Assembly: GCA_903857255.1 (NCBI GenBank) | Contig: CAIODY010000043.1 | Coordinates: 144,334 to 208,333 of the forward strand | Direction: 5' to 3' | DNA length: 64,000 nucleotides | From: an uncultured bacterium | Lineage (GTDB): Bacteria; Bacteroidota; Bacteroidia; Chitinophagales; CAIODY01 | Part shown: positions 25,333 to 34,353 of the stretch, piece by piece | Layout of the letters: each line of letters opens with the position of its first letter | Numbering within the stretch: position 1 is the first letter of the stretch | Notes under the pieces: model-generated | What the model was told of the DNA's origin: nothing | The model's input: only the letters and a program-made list of their open reading frames with translations | The model's database searches: none | Translations under genes and position numbers: made by a program

Positions 25333-26700
25333 ATGAATTATGAATTAAGAATTAAGAATCAAAAAATCAGCAAAAATATTTTGTTGTTTTTTGTGGCTAT
25401 TGGCTCATTGCTAATTGCTAATGGCTCGAAAGCCCAATCCACATTCAGTTTGCAGCAGGCAATTGATTATGCGTTTAAAAATTCTTCGACCATAAAAAAT
25501 GCAATTTTAGATGAAAAAATTACGGATGCAAAGGTGAAAGAATTTGCTGGTGTGGGTTTGCCGCAGATTTCTGGAACTGCTAACACGATGGATAATTACT
25601 TGAAACCGATTTTTGTAATTCCTGCCAATTCATTCGGAAATCCAACTTCAGAATATTTACGAGTTGGGCAAACGTACAGTACACAAGCGGCTTTGGCGGC
25701 AAATTGGTTATTGTTAGACGCTACTTATTTGATTGGAAAAACGGCACAAAAAGAAGTGTTGAAACTCACAAAATATTCTACTGATAGAAGCCGAATTGAT
25801 GTAGCAGAGCAGGTTTCAAAGGCTTATTACAATGTGTTGGTGGGGAATAAAAGAGTAGAATTGTTGGATGCAAATGTGGAAAGATTGCAACAACTTTTAG
25901 CAGAAGAACAAGAATATAACAAGCAAGGTTTTATTGAAAAATTAGATTTACAGCGTTTGTCAATTTCGCTGAACAACTTGAAAACAGAGCAGTTTAAGGC
26001 ACATGAAATGTTGGAGTTGGGAAAATCGTTGTTGAAATTTCAGATGGGATTTAATGTAAACCAAAGCATTTCTTTAACCGACACTATCAGTGATGCAGAA
26101 TTGAAAAATGCAACTTTAGCCGAAGCACCTTTGAATTATGATGATAGAATTGAAACGAAATTGTTAAAGAAGCAAGAGGATTTGAACAAGCTAAATTTGA
26201 AACGCTATCAATATGGCGCATTACCTAATCTGGCTGCGTTTGGGCAGTTTAACACCAATCACTACAGCGATGATTTTGATTTTTATAAACACAGCGCACC
26301 TTATTTTACAAGTGGTTTGGTGGGTTTGCAAATGAGTGTAACTTTTTGGAATGGTGGACAAACACATTTTCACAAAGAGCAAATTAAATTGCAAATTCAA
26401 CAAAATGAAAATGATTTGTTGAACTTGAAAAACGCTTTGGACTTGCAATTGAGCAATTCGAAAGTTGCTTTGAAAAATACTTTGTTGACTATCCAATCGC
26501 AAAAAGAAAATTTGGATTTAGCGACTGAAGTGGTGAGAGTTTCAAAAATAAAATACCAACAAGGTGTGGGTTCAAACTTGGAGGTGTTGGATGCGGAAAC
26601 ATCTTTGAAAGAGGCGCAAACCAACTACTTTGGCGCATTGTACGATGCTTACATTGCTAAAGTGGATTACGAAAAAGCGAAAGGAACTTTAATTAAATAA
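25333..26700 (+). CDS. TolC-family outer-membrane efflux channel
   Basis: 455 aa. A signal peptide (about residues 13-35, ILLFFVAIGSLLIANGSKAQ) is followed by two OEP repeats with long alpha-helical hairpins: STFSLQQAIDYAFKNSSTIK near the start, and LEVLDAETSLKEAQTNYF in the second repeat, the standard TolC signature. It provides the outer-membrane exit of the tripartite pump. The first dozen residues (MNYELRIKNQK) derive from an AATTAAGAATTA-like simple repeat, so a start further inside cannot be excluded. The gene is second in the operon, 7 bases after tetR. Confidence 0.9.
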   Translation: MNYELRIKNQKISKNILLFFVAIGSLLIANGSKAQSTFSLQQAIDYAFKNSSTIKNAILDEKITDAKVKEFAGVGLPQISGTANTMDNYLKPIFVIPANSFGNPTSEYLRVGQTYSTQAALAANWLLLDATYLIGKTAQKEVLKLTKYSTDRSRIDVAEQVSKAYYNVLVGNKRVELLDANVERLQQLLAEEQEYNKQGFIEKLDLQRLSISLNNLKTEQFKAHEMLELGKSLLKFQMGFNVNQSISLTDTISDAELKNATLAEAPLNYDDRIETKLLKKQEDLNKLNLKRYQYGALPNLAAFGQFNTNHYSDDFDFYKHSAPYFTSGLVGLQMSVTFWNGGQTHFHKEQIKLQIQQNENDLLNLKNALDLQLSNSKVALKNTLLTIQSQKENLDLATEVVRVSKIKYQQGVGSNLEVLDAETSLKEAQTNYFGALYDAYIAKVDYEKAKGTLIK

Positions 26701-26799
26701 CAGCAATAAGTTTGGCGAACTTGTTTCAATTAATTTGTAGCAATCATCAAACTTTAATCAAGGCAAATCGAATTAAAAACAAAACATCAAACTATAAAA

Positions 26800-27915
26800 A
26801 TGAAAAGAATAATTATCCTCGGAATGGCTGTAATGTTGGCTGCTTGCGGTGCTAAGCAAGGCAACGACAAAAAAGCTGAATTGGAAAAAATGAAAACAGA
26901 GTACAAAGCTTTGGGTGATAAAATCAAAACACTCGAAACAGAATTGGGTACAAACAAACCCGATTCATCGCAAACAAAATTAGTGCAACTCACTACCGTA
27001 GCGGCTTCGGCGTTTAATCATTTTATTGAAGTGCAAGGCACTGTGGAAAGTGATGACAACGTTTTGGTTGGACCAAAACAACCAGGCTTTGCGGTGAGCA
27101 ATATTTATGTAAAAGCTGGCGACAATGTAAAAGCTGGTCAAGTGTTGGCTGATGCTGATGCTTCGCCATTACAAAATCAATTGAGTGCTTTGCAAGCAAA
27201 TTTGAGTTTGGCAACTACTGCTTTTGAACGTCAACAAAATTTGTGGAATCAAAAAATTGGAACAGAGTTTCAATTCTTGCAAGCAAAAACACAGAAAGAA
27301 AGTTTGGAAAAAAATATTGCTTCGTTGCAATCACAAATCTCGAACACCAAGATTGTTGCGCCTTTTGATGGTGTGATTGATGAAGTGAAAGTGAAAGTAG
27401 GCGAAATGGCTGCGGCTGGTTTTAGCGGAATTAGAGTGGTGAATATGTGTAAAATGAAAGTGAAAGCGAAGTTGGCTGATGCGTACATCAACAAAGTGCA
27501 TCGTGGAAATAAAGTGATGGTTGAATTGCCAGATGATAATTCAAACCCCATTTCATCTTCGCTAACCTACGCTGGTAGCGTTGTTGACCCAATCACTCGA
27601 ACATTTAATGTAGAAGTTTTGATGACTGGTTGTTCGCAATTGAAACCAAATATGGTTACTAATTTGAAAATTAATGATGCTACAATTAATAAAGCAGTGG
27701 TGATTAATCAAAATTTAATTCAAACCAGTGAAGACGGCAAATTCGTTATGGTGGCTGAACACAGTGGAAATAAAATTATTGCAAAACGTGCAGTTGTAAA
27801 AACTGGCGATTCATACAATGGCAATATTATCATTACTGATGGATTGAAAGCAGGTGATGAAATGATTACATCGGGCTATCAAGATTTGATTGATGGGCAA
27901 GAAGTAAAACTTTAA
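26800..27915 (+). CDS. RND efflux periplasmic adaptor (membrane fusion) lipoprotein
   Basis: 371 aa. The lipoprotein signal MKRIIILGMAVMLAAC anchors it through Cys16. Next comes a coiled coil (KAELEKMKTEYKALGDKIKT), then the adaptor body: the first half of the lipoyl domain (YVKAGDNVKAGQVLADAD), the helical hairpin (LQANLSLATTAFERQQNLW), the second half (TKIVAPFDGVIDEVKVKVGE), and the beta-barrel and membrane-proximal domains. It joins the inner-membrane pump to TolC. The extra N-terminal coiled coil is seen in several Bacteroidota adaptors. A 99-base gap separates it from tolC. Confidence 0.9.
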   Translation: MKRIIILGMAVMLAACGAKQGNDKKAELEKMKTEYKALGDKIKTLETELGTNKPDSSQTKLVQLTTVAASAFNHFIEVQGTVESDDNVLVGPKQPGFAVSNIYVKAGDNVKAGQVLADADASPLQNQLSALQANLSLATTAFERQQNLWNQKIGTEFQFLQAKTQKESLEKNIASLQSQISNTKIVAPFDGVIDEVKVKVGEMAAAGFSGIRVVNMCKMKVKAKLADAYINKVHRGNKVMVELPDDNSNPISSSLTYAGSVVDPITRTFNVEVLMTGCSQLKPNMVTNLKINDATINKAVVINQNLIQTSEDGKFVMVAEHSGNKIIAKRAVVKTGDSYNGNIIITDGLKAGDEMITSGYQDLIDGQEVKL

Positions 27916-27930
27916 TTAAACAATGAATCA

Positions 27931-27974
27931 ATTTAGAAATTTAGAAATGACAATTCATTTCTAAATTTCTAAAT
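27931..27974. repeat. Long perfect hairpin between adaptor and pump genes
   Basis: ATTTAGAAATTTAGAAATGA (27931-27950) pairs over all 20 bases with TCATTTCTAAATTTCTAAAT (27955-27974) around the loop CAAT. No T-run follows, so it is not an ordinary terminator. It may stabilise or process the operon mRNA. A further partial unit (TTTCTAAATTTTC) lies just downstream. Confidence 0.7.
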
Positions 27975-27998
27975 CAACTAATTTCTAAATTTTCAAGA

Positions 27999-30900
27999 AT
28001 GAAAAACGGTTTTCCAGTAACCAATTGGAGCATTAAAAACAGAACAGCGGTGTATGTAATGACAGCGTTGTTGACCATTGCAGGTATCATGACGTATATC
28101 GGTTTGCCGAAGGAGCGATTCCCTGATATCGTGATTCCTACTGTGTTTGTGAGCACAATTTATCCGGGTGCTTCGCCAACTGATATTGAAAATACAGTTA
28201 CGAAACAGATTGAGAAGAAAATAAAATCGGTGAGTGGTGTGAAAAAAATTACCTCATCATCGCAAGAAAGTATTTCTTTAATTACTGTTGAATTTAACAC
28301 AGGCATTGAAGTGGCGGAAGCAAAGCAACGTGTGAAAGATGCGGTGGATAAAGCGAAAGTGGATATTCCTGCTGATGCTCAAAAAAATCAAGTGGTGCAA
28401 GAGGTTGATTTCAGTGAGTTTCCGTGTATGAATATTAATTTGAGTGGAAATTATGATGCCACCAAATTGAAAAAATTTGCTGATGATTTAAAAGATAAAA
28501 TTGAAACGAACAAAGAAATTACTCGTTGCGATATCATTGGTGCGTTGGATAGAGAAGTGAAAGTGAATGTTGATTTATACAAGAGCCAAGCGGCTTTCGT
28601 GAGTTTGACTGATATTGAAAATCAGTTGAAGTACAACAATTTGAGTGTGAGTGGCGGCGATATCAATGTAAAAGATTTGCGTCGTACACTTCGTGTAAGT
28701 GGTGAATTTAAAAGCGTAGAAGATATACGCAACATGACTTTCAAAGGCGGTCAGGGCAATGTGGTTCGCTTAGGTGATATTGCTGAAGTGGAAGATGGTT
28801 ATAAAGACAGAGAGTCTTATGCAAGGCTCGACCACAAGCCAGTTATCACTTTGAATGTGATAAAACGCAGCGGAGAAAATTTGATTAACGCTGCTGAAAA
28901 AATTAAAGCATCGGTGGCTGATTTTCAAAAAAATAAATTCCCCAAAGACCTTACGGTTACTTACACAGCCGACTTGAGTGTGCAAACGCAAGCGCAATTG
29001 AATGATTTGATTAACACCGTTATTTTAGGATTTTTATTTGTAACAATTGTGTTGATGTTTTTCATGGGCGTTGAAAATGCCTTTTACGTGGGGCTTTCAG
29101 TGCCATTGAGTTCGGTGTTAGCATTTTTATTTTTACCGGGATTAGGATTTTCGTTGAATGTAATTGTGTTGTTTGCATTTTTATTAGCACTCGGAATTGT
29201 GGTGGATGATGCGATTGTGGTGATAGAAAATTCACATCGAATTTTCAACAAGCACAAAGACATGACCATCATGGAAGCCGTGAAAGAGGCTGCTGGTGAG
29301 GTTTTCTGGCCTGTGCTCACAGGTACGTTGGTAAACGTTGCACCATTTTTTCCATTATTATTTTGGCCAGGCATTGTTGGTAGATTCATGTATTTCTTAC
29401 CAATGACCTTGATTATAACCTTATTTGCATCGTTGTTGGTAGCGTTTGTAATCAATCCAGTTTTTGCAGTTTCATTTATGAAACGCGACCATGAATACAA
29501 AAAAGAAAGTGTGGGCAAATACCGCAAAGCCTTTATTTTCTTGGGCATCGTGGGTGTTTTATTTTTGTTAGGATTTTTAGCTGGCAAAAATTACACGATG
29601 TTGGGCTTGGCAAATTTCATGTTCTTCATCATTTTATTATTGTTGTTGATGCACTATATTTTAAATCCTGCCATTCATAAATTTCAAGAAGGGTTTTTAC
29701 CACGTTTGCGAAATGGCTATCGCCGATTGGTTACATGGGCGGTGCACAATCCGGGCAAAGTTTTAACTGGTACCATTTTCTTTTTAGTGTTGAGCATTGT
29801 TTTATTAGGAATGCGCAAACCAAAAGTTTTATTCTTCCCTGATGGCGACCCTAACTTTGTGTATGTGTATGCTGAAATGCCTATCGGTACTGATGTTGCA
29901 GCTACTGATTCGGTTACAAAAATTTTAGAGAAAAAAGTTTACGATGTAATCGGTGAAAAAAATCCGTTGGTTGAAAGTGTGATTTCAAATGTTGCAATCG
30001 GTGCTGGCGACCCTCAAAACCCTGATAGAACGCCGCAATCGCACAAATCGAAAATTACGATTGCATTCAAATCAGCCGAAGACCGACGTGGCGCACCTAC
30101 TGCACAAATTTTAACTGCTATAAGAAATAATGTGAAAGGATTAGCTGGTGTAAAAGTAATTGTAGATAAAGAACATGGTGGACCACCGACTGGAAAGCCT
30201 GTAAACATCGAGGTTTCGGGCGATGATTTTGATTCGTTGATTGCCATTTCAGCCCGTGTGAAAAGTATTGTGAACAACAGCGGCATCAAAGGAATTGAAG
30301 AATTGAAAAGTGATTTGGTGTTGAACAAACCCGAATTGAAAGTGAAAGTGGATGTGAACAAAGCTCAACGTGAAGGTGTAAGTGTTGGGCAAATTGCTGG
30401 CGCATTATATCAAGTGCTGAACGGAAATCGTGATTACGCCAAGTATCGCGATGCGGACGATGAAATTCCAATCATGGTGAAATTGGATAAAAAATATCGC
30501 GACAAGCCCGAAGATTTGTTGAATTTAATCATCGCTTTCCGTGATTTAACGAACGGACAATTTCGTCAAATTCCATTGAGTAGTGTTGCCACAGTTGAGT
30601 TTGCAAATAACTTCAGTGGCATCAATCGTAAAAATCAAAAACGAGTTGTAACGCTTGGTAGCAACGTGTTAGAAGGATTTAATGCGAATGAAATTAATGC
30701 CGATTTGAAAGAGGTTTTCAAAAATGTAAAGTTGCCTGAAGGTTATGAAATCAAACAAACTGGTGAGCAAGAAGACCAAGCGGAAACTGGTGCATTCCTT
30801 GGCAAAGCCTTTATGGCAGCCATTGCATTGATGTTCTTGGTGATTGTAATTCAATTTAATTCAACATCAAAACCATTAATCATTTTCACTACCATTGCAT

Positions 30901-31388
30901 TCAGTTTTATTGGCGTATTTATGGGTTATGCAGCAAGTGGCGACCCGATGGTGATTGTAATGACAGGCGTTGGTATCATGGCGTTGGCAGGCATTGTGGT
31001 GAAGAATGGCATCATCTTAATTGAATTTATTGATGAGCTGAAAGCTCGTGGTCATCGTACTTTGGAGAGTGTAATCGAAGGTGGTGTAACGAGAATGACG
31101 CCAGTTTTATTAACCGCTTGCGCTGCCATTTTAGGATTGATTCCATTGGCAATTGGTGTAAACATTGACTTCCCAGGCTTATTCACCCACTTCAAACCAA
31201 ACATTTGGTTAGGCGGCGATAGCGTTGTTTTCTGGGGACCTTTGGCTTGGACAATCATTTACGGATTAGTGATTGCAACGTTCTTAACCTTGGTTGTTTC
31301 CCCTTCGATGTATGTGATTCGTTACAAATTAAAATTGAAACAAGAGCACAGAAGATTGAGAAAGAGAATTGAAAAAGGTAGTGAATAA
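27999..31388 (+). CDS. RND-type efflux pump, AcrB/MexB (HAE1) family
   Basis: 1129 aa inner-membrane proton-driven exporter. The first TM helix follows the N-terminal SIKNRTAVYVMTALLTIAG. Pore-domain sequences begin ERFPDIVIPTVFVSTIYPGA. The TM4 proton-relay pair is in LGIVVDDAIVVIEN. Two porter/docking halves repeat. After the first TM bundle (about residues 505-560) two additional hydrophobic helices, KAFIFLGIVGVLFLLGFLAG and GLANFMFFIILLLLLMHYIL, lie where AcrB has none, which accounts for the extra length. It forms the tripartite pump with the adaptor and TolC encoded just upstream. The substrate range is unknown. Confidence 0.92.
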   Translation: MKNGFPVTNWSIKNRTAVYVMTALLTIAGIMTYIGLPKERFPDIVIPTVFVSTIYPGASPTDIENTVTKQIEKKIKSVSGVKKITSSSQESISLITVEFNTGIEVAEAKQRVKDAVDKAKVDIPADAQKNQVVQEVDFSEFPCMNINLSGNYDATKLKKFADDLKDKIETNKEITRCDIIGALDREVKVNVDLYKSQAAFVSLTDIENQLKYNNLSVSGGDINVKDLRRTLRVSGEFKSVEDIRNMTFKGGQGNVVRLGDIAEVEDGYKDRESYARLDHKPVITLNVIKRSGENLINAAEKIKASVADFQKNKFPKDLTVTYTADLSVQTQAQLNDLINTVILGFLFVTIVLMFFMGVENAFYVGLSVPLSSVLAFLFLPGLGFSLNVIVLFAFLLALGIVVDDAIVVIENSHRIFNKHKDMTIMEAVKEAAGEVFWPVLTGTLVNVAPFFPLLFWPGIVGRFMYFLPMTLIITLFASLLVAFVINPVFAVSFMKRDHEYKKESVGKYRKAFIFLGIVGVLFLLGFLAGKNYTMLGLANFMFFIILLLLLMHYILNPAIHKFQEGFLPRLRNGYRRLVTWAVHNPGKVLTGTIFFLVLSIVLLGMRKPKVLFFPDGDPNFVYVYAEMPIGTDVAATDSVTKILEKKVYDVIGEKNPLVESVISNVAIGAGDPQNPDRTPQSHKSKITIAFKSAEDRRGAPTAQILTAIRNNVKGLAGVKVIVDKEHGGPPTGKPVNIEVSGDDFDSLIAISARVKSIVNNSGIKGIEELKSDLVLNKPELKVKVDVNKAQREGVSVGQIAGALYQVLNGNRDYAKYRDADDEIPIMVKLDKKYRDKPEDLLNLIIAFRDLTNGQFRQIPLSSVATVEFANNFSGINRKNQKRVVTLGSNVLEGFNANEINADLKEVFKNVKLPEGYEIKQTGEQEDQAETGAFLGKAFMAAIALMFLVIVIQFNSTSKPLIIFTTIAFSFIGVFMGYAASGDPMVIVMTGVGIMALAGIVVKNGIILIEFIDELKARGHRTLESVIEGGVTRMTPVLLTACAAILGLIPLAIGVNIDFPGLFTHFKPNIWLGGDSVVFWGPLAWTIIYGLVIATFLTLVVSPSMYVIRYKLKLKQEHRRLRKRIEKGSE

Positions 31389-31410
31389 TAGTTTGTAAAG
31401 TTTTAAACAA

Positions 31411-31445
31411 AAAAATCCCGAAGCAGATATGTTTCGGGATTTTTT
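31411..31445. terminator. Bidirectional terminator after the efflux operon
   Basis: AAAAATCCCGAA (31411-31422) pairs with TTCGGGATTTTT (31433-31444) around a 10-base loop, with T-runs on both strands. It ends the tetR-tolC-adaptor-pump operon and the convergent radical SAM gene, whose stop lies 4 bases beyond. Confidence 0.9.
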
Positions 31446-31448
31446 GTT

Positions 31449-32528
31449 TTAGAATAATTTACCTTGCCTTCTGCTATCATTGATAAAAATTGAAGTATCA
31501 AGCGATGGAAAGTTTTTGTCAGCAAAATATTTTTTTTGTGATAGTTTAAATTGTTTGTTGATTATTTCAGCCCAATTGCCTTCGCCTCTCATGCGTACAA
31601 ACGTGCGTTTATCGCTCACACTGCCGCCATGCACCGATTCAATTTGATGAATACATTTTTGATAACGGTCAGGGAAATTTCTTTCTAACCAATCTTTAAA
31701 AATAAATTCTACTTGGTCATTCAATCGCACTACAATATAATGAATGCTCAATGCGCCTGCTGCTGAAACTGCTTTTGCCAAATCAAAAATTTCGCTGTCG
31801 TTAATAGAAGGAATGATGGGTGCAACATTCACATTGATAGGAATTTTCTTTTCACTCAATAATTGAATTGTTTTCAAAACATTTTTTGCAGTTGAAGTTC
31901 GAGGCTCCATTACTCGTTTTAAATCTTCGTTCAAAGTTGACAATGAAAATGTAACATGCACTAAATCCAAAGCAGCCAATTGTTCTAGCACATCAGCATC
32001 TCTTGCAATCAAAGCATTTTTAGTAATGATGCTAACAGGATGACGAAACGCTAAACACACTTTTAACAATTCACGAGTAATTTGAAATTTCTTTTCTGCA
32101 GGTTGATAACAATCTGTATTTCCTGAAAGCATGATGGAAGATGATTGCCAATTGGGCTTTTCAAAACATTCACGTAAAAGTTGCGGTGCATTTTTTTTGA
32201 TTAAAATATTTTGTTCAAACTCTTTTCCTGCGCTGTACCCCCTGTATTCATGCGTTGGTCGGGCGTAACAATAAGTACAGCCATGTTCGCAACCTTGATA
32301 CGGATTCATGCTGTACAAGCCAGGAATGTCGGGGCTTTTCACCCAATTGATGATGGACTTCGGAAAAACCTCGATGTATTTAGTGTTTTGTTTTTGTTGT
32401 AAAATTTCGAGTTGTTCTTCTTCATCTAAAATATCATTTACATCCACAACCATTTCTTGTTGGTTGAAACAATTGTGTGGATTGATTTGTGCGCCTCTGC
32501 CTTTTAAATAAGTGTTGATACTTTCCAT
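31449..32528 (-). CDS. Radical SAM protein, PA0069/SplB-like family
   Basis: 359 aa. The iron-sulfur motif CEHGCTYCYARP (CxxxCxxC) lies in NPYQGCEHGCTYCYARPTHE, diagnostic of the PA0069 branch, which is related to spore photoproduct lyase. Further family marks are SIMLSGNTDCYQPAEKK and SIITKNALIARDAD. Members are widespread in non-sporulating bacteria, and their reaction is not established; DNA repair has been suggested from kinship alone. It converges with the RND operon at a shared terminator and is divergent from pdxA. Confidence 0.85.
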   Translation of the reverse strand: MESINTYLKGRGAQINPHNCFNQQEMVVDVNDILDEEEQLEILQQKQNTKYIEVFPKSIINWVKSPDIPGLYSMNPYQGCEHGCTYCYARPTHEYRGYSAGKEFEQNILIKKNAPQLLRECFEKPNWQSSSIMLSGNTDCYQPAEKKFQITRELLKVCLAFRHPVSIITKNALIARDADVLEQLAALDLVHVTFSLSTLNEDLKRVMEPRTSTAKNVLKTIQLLSEKKIPINVNVAPIIPSINDSEIFDLAKAVSAAGALSIHYIVVRLNDQVEFIFKDWLERNFPDRYQKCIHQIESVHGGSVSDKRTFVRMRGEGNWAEIINKQFKLSQKKYFADKNFPSLDTSIFINDSRRQGKLF

Positions 32529-32609
32529 ATCAATTTTGTTTTGGTTAATGTAAAAAGTATTTTCTGACTTTCATCGACAAACAATTTTAAATAGCTCGTC
32601 TGACTTTTC

Positions 32610-32617
32610 TATCTTTG
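32610..32617 (+). promoter_or_regulatory. -7 box of pdxA
   Basis: TATCTTTG, a full match to TAnnTTTG, ends 18 bases before the ATG at 32636. No clear -33 TTG is seen at the usual distance. Confidence 0.5.
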
Positions 32618-32635
32618 TTTCAAATAGATTTATTC

Positions 32636-33691
32636 ATGCGTATTGCAATTTCAATTGGTGATTTAAATGGCATTGGTGCCGAAGTGATTTTAAAAACTTT
32701 TAGCGAACACACTATTTTAAATAGATGTACCCCTGTGATTTATGCTTCGCAAAAATCTATGTCTTGGTGGCGCAAACATTTGCAATTAGAGAGTTTTAAT
32801 TTCAATAGCATTCCTTCTATTGATAAAGCAATTGCCAAACAAATAAATGTGGTGGAAGTGTGGAATGAAGATTTGGAAATAACGCCAGGTAAGGAATTAC
32901 CAGTTACAGGAAAATACGCCATTAAATCGTTTGAAGCCGCTTGTAAAGATGTGGCAGCAGGCAAAGCCGATGCAATTGTTACTGCACCCATCAGCAAAAA
33001 AAATGTGAAAAGCAATGAATTTCCATACAGTGGTCATACTGAATATTTAGCAAAATTATTTGGTGGCAACGAAGCATTAATGATGATGGTGAGTGATACT
33101 TTAAGAGTTGGTTTGGCAACGGTTCATATTCCTGTGCAAGAAATTTCGCAAAATTTAACGATAGAAAAAGTGAGCCGAAAAATTGATTTATTGGCGCAAT
33201 CATTACGAAAAGATTTTGCGATTGAAACACCTAAAATTGCTGTGTTAGGCGTTAATCCTCATGCTGGCGAAGGTGGCACCATTGGGCAAGAAGAAAAAAC
33301 AATTTTAATTCCTGCCATTCAAAAAGCAAAGGATAAAAAAATAATGACGTTTGGTCCTTACAGCAGCGACGGTTTTTTTGGTAATGCTTCTTACAAACAA
33401 TTTGATGCAGTGTTGGCTATGTATCACGACCAAGGCTTGATTCCGTTTAAAACATTAGCATTTGATAGTGGAGTAAATTATTCAGCTGGTTTGAGCATTG
33501 TGCGTACATCACCTGACCACGGAACTGCTTTCGATATAGCAGGAAAAAATGAAGCCGATGAAAGTAGCTTCCGCAGTGCAGTTTTCGCAGCCATTGATAT
33601 TGCCCGAAACCGACAAGCTTATGCTGAAATGACTGCTAATCCGTTGAAAAGAAATCAGATGAAAATTGAACGTGCAGGCGGTGTAGCATAA
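32636..33691 (+). CDS. pdxA: 4-hydroxythreonine-4-phosphate dehydrogenase
   Basis: 351 aa NAD-dependent enzyme of the DXP-dependent vitamin B6 pathway. It oxidises 4-phosphohydroxy-threonine before condensation by PdxJ. The three metal-binding histidines are seen in YSGHTEYLAKLFG, GVNPHAGEGGTIG and AMYHDQGLIPFK, and the family signature SIVRTSPDHGTAFDIAG lies near the C-terminus. The frame opens at 32615 inside the -7 box. The ATG at 32636 gives the conserved start MRIAISIGDLNGIG and lies 18 bases after the box. No pdxJ is nearby. Confidence 0.95.
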   Translation: MRIAISIGDLNGIGAEVILKTFSEHTILNRCTPVIYASQKSMSWWRKHLQLESFNFNSIPSIDKAIAKQINVVEVWNEDLEITPGKELPVTGKYAIKSFEAACKDVAAGKADAIVTAPISKKNVKSNEFPYSGHTEYLAKLFGGNEALMMMVSDTLRVGLATVHIPVQEISQNLTIEKVSRKIDLLAQSLRKDFAIETPKIAVLGVNPHAGEGGTIGQEEKTILIPAIQKAKDKKIMTFGPYSSDGFFGNASYKQFDAVLAMYHDQGLIPFKTLAFDSGVNYSAGLSIVRTSPDHGTAFDIAGKNEADESSFRSAVFAAIDIARNRQAYAEMTANPLKRNQMKIERAGGVA

Positions 33692-33710
33692 AATTTTTCG
33701 GATGTAAAAA

Positions 33711-34343
33711 TCAATCATTCAATTCTAAAAAATCTATTTCACCTAATCCTTTTCTTACCAATTCGATTTTATTGTTGGTGCAATCTAAAATGGTAGAAGC
33801 CACATTGCCACCGGTTCCGCCGTCAATCATCAAATCAACTTGATGTTCATACAAGTTGTAAATTTCTTCTGGGTCGGTGTAATATTCTAACACTACATCC
33901 GTGTTGTGTAGCGATGTAGAAAGAATTGGCTGACCATGTTCTAAAATAATTTGTCGGCAAATTTCATTATCAGGAATCCTTATTCCTATTTGCTTTCGCT
34001 TGTTCAATAAAATTTTTGGTGTGTTTTTTCCAGCATTTAAAATGAACGTGTAAGGACCAGGCAAACATTGTTTCATGATGCGAAATAATTGATTGTTGAA
34101 GCCCAATACATATTCTGACATTTGCGAAATATCAGCGCAAATTAAAGTGAGTAATAAATTTTTACCAGGTTGTACTTTTTTGAACTGATAAATTTTTTCA
34201 ACTGCTTTGTGGCTGCCAATGCTGCATCCTAAGCCATACACCGTGTCGGTTGGATAAATCATAATGCCATCATCGTGCAATATTTCATGCACCATTTTTA
34301 TTTTTCTTGGTTCTGGATTTTGAGGATGAATTTGTAACAACAT
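33711..34343 (-). CDS. Sua5/YciO/YrdC-family protein (threonylcarbamoyl-AMP synthase type)
   Basis: 210 aa. The YrdC fold is marked by IMIYPTDTVYGLGCSI, FKKVQPGKNLLLTL, PGPYTFILNAGKNTP and RKQIGIRIPDNEIC. Proteins of this fold make threonylcarbamoyl-AMP for the t6A37 modification of tRNA (TsaC/Sua5). This one is YciO-like in size and sequence, so the enzymatic role is probable, not proven. The frame opens at 34415 and would overlap the upstream thioredoxin gene by 62 bases. The ATG at 34343 leaves a 10-base gap and gives the usual N-terminus. Confidence 0.82.
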   Translation of the reverse strand: MLLQIHPQNPEPRKIKMVHEILHDDGIMIYPTDTVYGLGCSIGSHKAVEKIYQFKKVQPGKNLLLTLICADISQMSEYVLGFNNQLFRIMKQCLPGPYTFILNAGKNTPKILLNKRKQIGIRIPDNEICRQIILEHGQPILSTSLHNTDVVLEYYTDPEEIYNLYEHQVDLMIDGGTGGNVASTILDCTNNKIELVRKGLGEIDFLELND

Positions 34344-34353
34344 AATTTGATTA

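Noticed and set aside
29084..29587. 167-codon antisense frame inside the RND pump gene
   Set aside because: Composition (Asn, Thr, Ile and Lys runs) is that of the reverse reading of membrane-helix codons; the pump frame is intact and motif-bearing.
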